Part shown: one piece after another, positions 55,508 to 64,000 of the stretch
How the letters are laid out: the number at the start of each line of letters is the position of its first letter
Position numbering within the stretch: the first letter of the stretch is position 1
Origin: Amaranthus tricolor
Lineage: Eukaryota; Streptophyta; Magnoliopsida; Caryophyllales; Amaranthaceae
NCBI RefSeq assembly: GCF_026212465.1
Contig: NC_080058.1
Location: 18,841,485-18,905,484, forward strand
Reading direction: 5' to 3'
DNA: 64,000 nt
Notes under the pieces: model-generated
Databases searched by the model: none
What the model saw: the letters and a program-made list of their open reading frames with translations, nothing else
What the model was told of the DNA's origin: nothing
Program-made: the position numbers and the translations under genes

Positions 55508-55558
55508 CGCTAACCCCAGTTGTTCATTTAGGTTCAAGTTTCGGGACGAAACTATGTT

Positions 55559-55571
55559 AAGGGGGGAAGAG
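55559..55571 (+). promoter_or_regulatory. Polypurine tract of the gypsy element
   Basis: AAGGGGGGAAGAG one base before LTR B, preceded by the typical TTTCGGGACGAAAC phrase. The same tract precedes LTR A at 48374-48386. Confidence 0.88.
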
Positions 55572-57355
55572 TTGTAACAGACCGTTTTTCTTAATATTAA
55601 AATATTTTGACAAATTCAATAATCGTTTCGTTTTATTATTTTCTTTTTAATGATGTTTCGAATTTTATTCCAATTGTTTTTAAGCTCTCGATTTTCTTTT
55701 ATGTATAATTTATTTCTCTTAAAATAAATTACCTAAATATTAAGTCTAGCTAAATTACCTACAATAACTTAATCTTTTTATTTCCTATATTAATTTATTA
55801 AAAATAAAAATATATATATAATAATAATCAAAAAAAAAAAAAAAAGTAAAATGTAAAAAAAAAAAAATCTCTCAAAAGTGGGCGGCAAGCTAGGACTAGG
55901 TGACAAAAATATTTAATCTAGTCTTATCCTAAGATAAAACCAAGAAGAAAAATCTTGGATTAATTATAATTTAATTTTCTTGGCCATGAAGGCAAAATTA
56001 AAATAATAAAAAAATTACAATCTTAGCCTATAAATAATCTAAAGCTACCGTGGGTAAAAAAAAAAAAAAGAGAAGGAAAAATCAGAAATTTATTTCCAAA
56101 ATATAAGCTAATTCCTAAAAAATTATAAAAACCCTAGAAAAATTCCTAAAAATTCTCAAAAATTTTCTAATAATAGTATTTAGTATTAATTATAGAAATT
56201 CAAGGGGAGGAAGCTAATTTTGTGGCTAAAAATTCTACAATAATTAATAGTGAAATTATTGAAGGTATAAATTCTTACATATATTTATTTACATGAAATT
56301 ATGCCCATAAATTTTTTTATGTGTTTGTTATATTTAAATTTCATTTTCTGTGGTGAATTAATTCGTTGTAATTTAATTTATATGATTTATTCTTTGAATT
56401 GCCAAAAACCGCAAAATCTGAAATAATTTAAATTAAAATAGTAAATATTAATATTTTTAAACGTAATTTTTTCTGTACATATATATATATGAGATATAGA
56501 TTTTGTGTTAATTTCGTGAAATATTATTGAGTATAAATATTATTATTAATTTTTTCTAAAAAAATAAACCGCAAAATCTGAAATAATTTTAATTAAAATA
56601 GTAAACATTAATATTTTTAAACGAAAATTTTTCTGTACATATATATATATATATATGAAATATAAGTTGTGCATTAATTTCGTGAATTATAGTTGAGTAT
56701 AAATATTATTATTAATTTTTGCTTAAAAAAAACGCATTAAATAAGAAAATTCATAAATTGGTTAAAAATAAATAATTCTGGAAAAAAAATAATTTATTTT
56801 AGTGTTACTGTATTTTCATTTCATTTAAATTATTTTTTTTGTAAAATTTTGTGATATTGAAATTTTAAAGAAATAAATTAATAATCTAAATTGTTATTGT
56901 AGGCAAAAAGAAAGAAAAATGAAAATAATAATTAAAATTAATTTATTTTGGTGAATAACAATATACACCAACTCAATTAATAATAAGTTATTTATTTTAA
57001 AATATTTCATGTAGATTTTAATCTTAAGGAAATTAATTATTCATGTATTAAATCTAAAAATAAGTTATTAAAAAAATAATGAAGCATAATTGAAAGACCC
57101 ATTTAGTTTTGATTTTAATAGTAATAAATGATTATTTGCATGTAAGTCGTAATGAATTTATTTCTATTGTATGTTATTGTAATGTTGCATTTATATGAAA
57201 ACAGTAACATGATAATAAAAAGGCTTGATAGTAAGGAAATGCCGAACCATGCTTCCGGCATGTAAAAAACGTGGGACGTGTTTTTCGGCACGTAAAATAC
57301 GGCGAACACAGTAAGGTTGTTTAACCTGATCTGTGGCTCGAGCAACATTATACTG

Positions 57356-57374
57356 GAGGAGTGACGACTCCCAC
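57356..57374 (+). promoter_or_regulatory. Conserved GAGTGACGACTC motif in LTR B
   Basis: GAGGAGTGACGACTCCCAC, as in LTR A and the old LTR. Confidence 0.7.
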
Positions 57375-57714
57375 TAAGTTAGGGGTTTTGGTTTACCTCA
57401 CCCTAACAGGCCCTTACATATATCAAACAAAGATCATATGTGTTGCATTCATTAAATAAGTAATCGGATTCCACGCCCTAACACTCAAGCAGAAGTGTTA
57501 GTAAATCACGCCCTGGTACTCAAGCAGAAGGACCAGAAGTTATATATATATAAATGAATCTAATATAAAAATGAATTCCTTATAATACATAAGATACCTT
57601 GCATATTATTTATTGCAATGCACTTATTTTTGCTTATTACTTAATGCCGTGCATATACTATCAATACTTGTATATTTGCGGTAAGTTTTTATACTCGGTT
57701 TTTTTTAAAGCTGA

Positions 57715-57751
57715 CCGATTTCCATCGGCTGTTCCCATATTTCGGGAGCAG
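57715..57751 (+). promoter_or_regulatory. Tandem hairpins near 3' end of LTR B
   Basis: CCGAT (57715-57719) with ATCGG (57724-57728), then CTGTTCCC (57729-57736) with GGGAGCAG (57744-57751). Sequence is identical to LTR A. Confidence 0.65.
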
Positions 57752-58042
57752 ATGCTGCAGGTAACTTTACATGAAGTTATTAAGGAGCTATAGTATTGTC
57801 TGTGAGATGTTAGTATATATGTAGTTTATATTACGGGTATGTAAAAACGATAATTATGTATTAAAGAAAGATGTAATACGTAAAATTATATTTTAATGAT
57901 TTAAGTTTTCTTTGTTTTTATTGAAAATTCTGTTTTGTCTTATTTGTTTTTCGCAATAATCACGGTACGATAGACTTCCGCTTAGCATTACCTACTATTA
58001 TATTACTTTAAACCTATATTTGGAAAAGGACTGTCCGTTACA

Positions 58043-58265
58043 GGACCGGTCCCGGTTCCGGTTCCATGGAACCGTTGGACCGGTTCACCCGGACCGGTTC
58101 CGGTTCCAAACCGCGGTTTTTTAGGTCCGGTATATGAAGTATTTTTCCGGCGCTTTCACGGTTCCGCGGTTCAAAACCTGTCGCAAACGGTTCCGGTTCC
58201 GGATCCGGTTCCAAGCGGTTCGGCACCGGTTCGGTTCCGGGTAACCCGCCCCGTGGCCATGCCTA
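58043..58265. repeat. Right subterminal cluster and end of hAT copy 2
   Basis: CGGTTCC/GGAACCG-rich block ending in CCGTGGCCATGCCTA, the perfect inverse of the left end at 41714. Confidence 0.85.
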
Positions 58266-58273
58266 ATTATATG
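58266..58273. repeat. Right 8-bp target-site duplication of hAT copy 2
   Basis: ATTATATG, identical to 41706-41713. Confidence 0.93.
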
Positions 58274-59996
58274 TTATATTCAATTTATATATTTTATTAT
58301 TCTTTTAAATATATTATATAATTACACAATATAAAAAAAATATAATAATGAAGAAACGACTTAATACACGTGTTACGTTCTCATTAAAATTTTTCCCGCC
58401 TTGTTTTCTATTGTTGACATGAAAACTATTGAATTTTGATGATTGTTTGATCAATATTTAAGGAAACAATTAACTCATTACAAATAACTAATATTTCTTC
58501 ATTAAGTGATTCAACCATAAATAGACAAAAAATAAAATAATCTAATTTTTCTATTATCATATACACAATCTTAAGTCTCAAGCTCAAAATTTATATTATA
58601 TGTTATATTCAATTTATATATTTTATTATTCTTTTAATTATATTTTATAATTACACAATATAAAAATAAAATATACTAATGAAGAAACGACTTAATGCAC
58701 GTGTTACGTTACCATTAAAATTTTTCCCGCCTTGTTTCTATTGTTGACATGAAAACTTTTGAATTTTGATGATTGTTTGATCATTATTTAAGGAAACAAT
58801 TAAGTCATTACAAATAACTAATATTTCTTCATTAAGTGATTCAACCATAAAAAGACAAAAAATAAAATAATCTAATTTTTCTATTATCATATACACAATC
58901 TTACACCTTAAGTTCAAAATTTATTTTATATTTTATATTCAATTTATATATTTTATTATTATTCTTTTAAAAATATTTTATAATCATACATGATAAATAT
59001 CTACAAATTAAATTAAAATATAATATATTGATGGAAAATCTAAAACTTCTAATGATGGAATCATATAAATAAATCAATCTAATTTTCTATTATCATATAC
59101 ACAATCTTAAGTCTCAAGCTTAAAATTTATATTACGTGTTATATTCAATTTATATATTTTATTATTCTTTTAAATATATTTTATAATTACACAATATAAA
59201 AATAATCAATAAAATATACTAATGAACAAACGACTAAGGACACGTGTCATGTTCTTATAGAAATTTTTCCTGCCTTTTTTCTATTGTTGACTTGAAAATT
59301 TTTTATGATTGTCTTGATATTTAAGGAAATATATAACTCATTTAAAATATAATATTTTTTGATTGACTGTAATTATATTTCTGATATACACCTACAATTG
59401 TTTTATCCAAAAAAATTAAAGTTTGCTTCATTAAGAATTGATCCAATCATTAAAAGACAAAAAATAAATCAATCTAATTTTCTATTATCATATACACAAT
59501 CTTAAGTCTCAAGCTCAAAATTTATATTATATGTTATATTCAATTTATATATTTTATTATTCTTTTAAATATATTTTATAATTACACAATATAAAAATAA
59601 AATATACTAATGAAGAAACGACTTAATACACGTGTTATGTTCTCATTAAAATTTTTCCCGCCTTGTTTCTATTGTTGACATGAAAACTTTTGAATTTTGA
59701 TGATTGTTTGATCAATATTTAAGAAAACAATTAACTCATTACAAATAACTAATATTTCTTCATTAAGTGATTCAACCATAAAAAGACAAAAAATAAAATA
59801 ATCTAATTTTTCTATTATCATATACACAATCTTCCACCTTAAGCTCAAAATTTATATTATATTTTATATTCAATTTATATATTTTATTATCATTCTTTTA
59901 AAAATATTTTATAATCATACATGATAAAAATCTACAAATTAAATTAAAATATAATATATTGATGGAAAATCTAAAACTTCTAATGATGGAATCATA
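58274..59996. repeat. Complex A/B/C satellite array, right part
   Basis: The B unit cut at 41713 resumes here and ends at 58563; together the two parts make about 329 bp. Then come B (58564), A (58894), C (59100), B (59495) and a truncated A (59825) that breaks off at GATGGAATCATA, about 59993. Here one B follows another B directly, the only such case in the array. Confidence 0.95.
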
Positions 59997-60739
59997 GAAA
60001 AAATAATAATTTTTTTATAATAAATAATGTATCCTATTGCATGTTAAAATTGTAATTCAAATTTAACAAAAACTATTGACGGATATTTCTTAACTTGGGT
60101 GATTTCAGCAATATAATATAGGTTAACGATAATCAGTTTGATAAAATTTTATTAATAGAAGGTAATTTTTGTCTTTCTTTCACATAAATGTTTTAATATA
60201 ATTATATAATAAATTATTTATTTGCTTTGTCAATTATATTATCATAGCAAATACAAAGATTGAAAGATTAAGTTTATATTGTAAATGAATTAATTTTTAT
60301 AAATTAATTTTACTGTATTTATATAAGTAAATATTTATTACATCTTTGTTTTACACGGGAATCTATCTAGTAAACATTAAATGAATTCATACCTTGGTAG
60401 ATCTTGAATGGAGCCGTTGAAACATGACGAAAAAGGCTAAATATGTTTTTCACAATGGCTATATCATAAGTTCTAATTAACTTATGTTTCAAGGTACATA
60501 AACATATAAGCCCCAACGAATGATAGCATTTTCTTGAACAATAGTAAACACATGTATGTTTTTGCCTTCTATCGTAAAATGTCACAACTATAAATTGATC
60601 AAGGGGTGAAATTAATATCTACTTTTGCCTTGAAAAGATCAAAACTTGCCATAAATTTTTAATTACCGTGGCATAACTAGTGGCATAAGTAATATATTGT
60701 AGTAATGGTTGAGGCCCACAAGATCTCGCTTGATTATAA
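59997..60739. other. AT-rich spacer right of the satellite
   Basis: No gene recognised. The minus-strand reading frame at 60585-60367 has no family resemblance I can name. Confidence 0.4.
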
Positions 60740-61430
60740 TATACTTAATGTTCGCCCTCGCCAACTATTTCATATCTCAATTACTTTTCATGGAAATAGG
60801 AGCACTCTTAGTAAAACGGTACACTATAACCCGTATCATCGCATATCCGTACTGGTATGTTATTGGTTGCAACAGTCTTGCAAGTTTACGATCCTCATTA
60901 TTCACCTTCTGGCAGATCAAATATTTTGATACATTTCGTAATCACCCGCATGAGTTGATTAAGTCGTGTTACTTATTACTCAAAAGATGAACTTATAAAG
61001 AGTGTTACACCCTTCTAGGCTCTAACACACACAACTATCCTTTTGAACCTCATGCTCTTACCTTCATGTATTGAGAATCCGTAACGTTTTTCCTATAGAA
61101 ATTTAATTACACAAATTTTTGAGCTTTAGGTCATTAGCCTACTTTTCCATAATTTGCTCAAAGAAAGTAGTTTCAAAAGTCAAGACACTCAATCTTGATT
61201 TTAGCTCTCCTTGTTGCATTACCTCTAGAAGTCTCGACAAAGCTCTTTAAAAATACGTAAACATCTACCACTCCAGATAAATCAACTCCAGATCATAATC
61301 ATCGATTCGCTCCAACCATCTCCTTCGCCTCATATTAAGCTCACGTAAAGTATTGAGGTACTTGAAACATTGGTGATTCATAAAGATCTTCACTTTACCC
61401 TAAGTAAGTAACGTTTTTAAATCTTAAAAG
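60740..61430 (-). pseudogene. Gypsy pol scrap (RNase H to integrase), heavily decayed
   Basis: Minus-strand translation gives, in several frames, KIFMNHQCFKYLNTLREL then NMRRRRWLERIDDYDLELIY (about 61400-61270; RNase H C-terminus), a patch resembling the integrase HPG region near 60950, ICQKVNNEDRKLARLLQPI near 60915-60850 and RVIVYRFTKSAPISM near 60835-60785. Order and spacing match the intact gypsy pol at 53800-54600, with the intervals shortened by deletions. Wording differs, so it is an older, separate insertion. The plus-strand ORFs here are its antisense. Confidence 0.75.
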
Positions 61431-61528
61431 AAAACACCATTTCAAATAACTTTAGGTTGTAGGTAGGGTAATTAACCTTATATGGTTTCAACTGATGCAT
61501 AGCATACACAAAGACCTTATCTTGCATA

Positions 61529-63235
61529 TAAACTATAACACCCCTAAACTTCGAGTATCTACTAAAATTATATTAAAATTCTACAATAAATTTCGCAAAA
61601 CTACAATTTATATTTTGAACGTCTTAAATTTGATTTTCGGCCAAATATTGAATTATAAATCTAATTTAGCAAATCAACAATTGAAATTCCAAAGTTCCAA
61701 AAGCTTAGAAGCCAACATATTTCCTATATAATTATTTGAAATCCTAACATGTTATTCCACGATTATTAAAAGATAATTCTTAAAGGAAAACTATCCTAGA
61801 AAAATCGAAATAAAAACTTAAGTTAAAATCTTACAACCCAACTAAAAATAATTAGCGCTAATTAACATTTTCAAGTATCTTTAAGCCTCAAAATGCTAAT
61901 TATAAATAAATTTATGGCATAAAGCAAATATTGTAACTATATTTACATAAAATGAGTGGACATTCCTTTTTGCCAATACCCCAACTTTAAATTTTCATGT
62001 ACCTGCATATATTGGTGATTCGCTTTGTAGTATCATCTAAACAGGCTAAGCAAGATTCCATGCTATAAATCCAAATACACATAAAGGTGGGATACATTAA
62101 TCATATCATAAAAATAATTATTTTCGCAAACACAATACTATATTAGTACATTATAAAACTCTCCCTCTTCTTTTTTTTAATCGAACACTTTTTCGATCTC
62201 CTTTGCTAAAAGATTTCCTTTCAAAGTCTTAAAATAATAAAACTTCTTTTCTAATAGGCTAGGTAGGTCCTCCGGATAACTATTAGAGAAAGATCCTTAA
62301 AGTGGACACCCAAAATTGTTCGAACCATAGTAGAACATCTAAGTCTAAGGTACTAATTAACGTACCCCCTAACTTTTATGTAGTGTCGAGATCATTTCGA
62401 AAAGGTTTCAATTCCTTGAGACACCGCTGAGGTAATCCTAACTATTTGAAAACATGAAACTATCTATAGATCTTTTTTGTAACTATTCTATAATTTTATG
62501 TTTTGAAAAAAAACTTTTTATATTAGGAAGAACATCTCGTTATCTACACAATCACAAAGCACATTTATTAGGCCCTTTCTAAAGTTTATTTCTAACATCT
62601 ACATTTGGGCCATGGGCGGTTGCCTTTCTTGCCTACCCTCAAGGTCGGGTCTAACTTTATTATATTGATGTCGATGCGTAAATCAATGTTAGGCTTGATT
62701 TAATCTAGGCATAAGGTGATAAATTCATATTATCTAGGGTTTACGTATTTAAATGGCATACTGACACGTGGCTTATTATTATTTTGTTAATGATGGAACT
62801 TGTTAAACATGTTAGATGTCATTTCGACCTTTATAAGAAAGTGTTATGCAAAGGATCGATTTTTATAGGATAAACAAAAGGTCGGACCTTCAAAAGATAA
62901 CACCTAAACGTAAGAGCATTAGAATAAAATATTCCTTTAATAAATTAAAGTACATCTTTAAACAAATCAATGTTAGGCTAAAATAAAATATTGATATTAG
63001 GCGTTGAAACCTTATTAATTAGGGTTTATATAATTGAATATTAGGATGTAAAAATGAATTTGTAATTATTATTCTAATCTTTACGTTTTAATAGATACAT
63101 GTTAGGTAAAATCAATTATAATTTTTTAAATATGCAATCGATCTCTAGAATATCTACCTATATTCAAACCAATCTCAATTAAAGTGAGATACATATTTTT
63201 GTAATCTTTTTTAGTAACTATTAAATAAGTCAATA
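61529..63235 (+). other. Possible decayed LTR start and unassigned AT-rich DNA
   Basis: TATAACACCCCTAAACTTCG at about 61530 resembles the TGTAACACCCC start of many plant gypsy LTRs, but no partner LTR, PBS or 3' end was found. The rest of the interval has no recognisable gene. Confidence 0.25.
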
Positions 63236-63239
63236 AGAA

Positions 63240-64000
63240 ATCTAACCTTTTCCCTGTTGTGTGTCGAGTTCTTGAGCACTTGGGCATGGACTTCTTTCCC
63301 AATTACAAGAGCACTTCTAGCATACCCAACAATGATTGAAGTACATGTTACCATGTTTCGCCTTTTCGTCCTATCAAAACTTTTCTAGAATCCTCGATTT
63401 CTCCACATCTTGCATACATGTTCAAGAGAAAAGTACCAATGTAAACATTGTTTCTGTTCCGTTTCTTAACTGCAATACCATGCAATTGTCTTCCAAATTT
63501 CAGTGTCTTTTCTTCTCCACACGCCTTCAAAACACTACATATAGTATGTTCATTCAGAATATATATGTTGACCAGCATTCGTGATAGCAGTGAGAACGCT
63601 TTCTTACTGTACCCTGTTGCGAGCAAGAAGTGATCATCGTAGTACAAGCAACTATATTCCGCTTTTTTATCCAATCAAAGATTCGTAAAGCACTTTGAAA
63701 TTCACCAGATTGTGCCTAAACATACAGGATACCACTTTCTACAATCAAATTGTTCCATCTACCTTTGATAATAAAAGCATGAACTTTCTTGCCAAGCTCA
63801 TAATTCAGCCTCTTTCCACACAAAATCAACACACAGACACATACATCGTTCCATTTGCTTCAATACCCGACTTCATAAACTCTTAAAAAACGCTAATAGC
63901 CTTATCTTGAAAACCAAATTTCAAATACCCATTTTGCTTTGCAGTCCAAAAAGCAACACTTCGTTCAAAGATTTCATCGAACACCTTACGGGCTTCTTCT
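63240..64000 (-). pseudogene. PPR protein pseudogene (partial, runs off the window)
   Basis: Minus-strand translation across frames gives pentatricopeptide-repeat text: EEARKVFDEIFERSVAFWTA at the window edge, LNYELGKKVHAFIIKGRW, SGEFQSALRIFDWIKKRNI, HTICSVLKACGEEKTLKFG, RQLHGIAVKKRNRNNVYIG, LLNMYARCGEIEDSRKV and VHAQVLKNSTHN near 63250. The spacing of about 35 residues and the 'VHA' and 'MYARCG' wording are typical of PLS-class plant PPR proteins, which bind organellar RNA. Stops near 63890, 63840 and 63720 and at least three frameshifts show it is dead. The missing 5' part lies beyond position 64000. Confidence 0.85.

Larger units (their letters stand above)
55573..58042 (+). repeat. Gypsy LTR B (2470 bp), 3' LTR
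   Basis: TGTAAC...GTTACA, near-identical to LTR A. It is followed at 58043 by GGACCGGTCC of the hAT right end. The corresponding left-hand target duplication is not present because the left end of the gypsy block was deleted. Confidence 0.95.
41714..58265 (-). mobile_element. hAT transposon copy 2, split by a gypsy insertion
   Basis: Ends are perfect 15-bp inverted repeats (TAGGCATGGCCACGG) flanked by ATTATATG on both sides. The hAT itself occupies 41714-45053 and 58043-58265; the rest is a Ty3/gypsy insertion in the GC-rich right subterminal region. Compared with copy 1, about 60 bp of hAT sequence at the left gypsy junction is missing. Target and duplication lie inside one satellite B unit, which reads continuously when the element is ignored. 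Confidence 0.95.

Noticed and set aside
60705..60990. Plus-strand frames of 74 and 93 codons
   Set aside because: They lie antisense to recognisable gypsy integrase text on the minus strand.

Overview
The window looks like nuclear DNA from a flowering plant, probably a eudicot. It is very AT-rich and carries long (TA)n and (ATT)n microsatellites. It holds plant lineages of Ty1/copia (SIRE-like, with an extra 3' ORF) and Ty3/gypsy (Tekay-like chromovirus primed by initiator tRNA-Met), two related hAT transposons, a Stowaway-like MITE, and a decayed pentatricopeptide-repeat (PPR) gene. I cannot name the species. I see no intact host gene. No coordinated gene system is present; this is a gene-poor, nested repeat landscape.

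Layout. Bases 1-2040 hold a short GACCCGA-type repeat and a minus-strand remnant with a Transposase_28-like (putative gypsy-type) domain. Bases 2455-3290 are an 80-bp minisatellite. Bases 3290-7134 are featureless AT-rich DNA with a (TA)n tract. Bases 7143-10800 are hAT copy 1, flanked by a perfect 8-bp target duplication. Bases 10809-14423 hold a Stowaway-like MITE, two (ATT)n tracts and faint coding-like traces. Bases 14424-23034 are a broken SIRE-like copia element with both LTRs and an env-like third ORF. Bases 24166-24625 are a second, minus-strand copia scrap. Bases 25115-27944 are a 3'-truncated LTR distantly related to the gypsy LTRs further right. About 1 kb of (TA)n follows.

From 28937 to 59996 runs a complex satellite of 49 units of three types (A 206 bp, B about 329 bp, C about 396 bp) that share a common head. 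Within it, 31140-39440 is an almost perfect 2400-bp higher-order repeat (B-A-B-A-C-B-A-C). One B unit is split at 41713/58274 by hAT copy 2, again with a perfect 8-bp target duplication. hAT copy 2 is itself interrupted by a Tekay-like gypsy element in a partial tandem form: 5'-truncated interior, LTR, full interior, LTR.

Order of events inferred from nesting: satellite growth; hAT insertion; gypsy insertion into the right end of that hAT; duplication of the gypsy by unequal exchange between its LTRs; then a deletion with microhomology that removed the leftmost LTR, the 5' half of one interior and a little hAT sequence. The right edge holds a minus-strand gypsy pol scrap (60740-61430), an uncertain LTR-like start and a PPR pseudogene running off the window.

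The observations most worth following are: (1) two adjacent hairpins near the 3' end of the gypsy-type LTRs, one of which shows compensatory changes between a diverged LTR and the young ones; (2) the 2400-bp higher-order repeat; (3) recurring G-box and E2F-like motifs in the satellite B units; and (4) the dated sequence of events inside the nested hAT/gypsy block.
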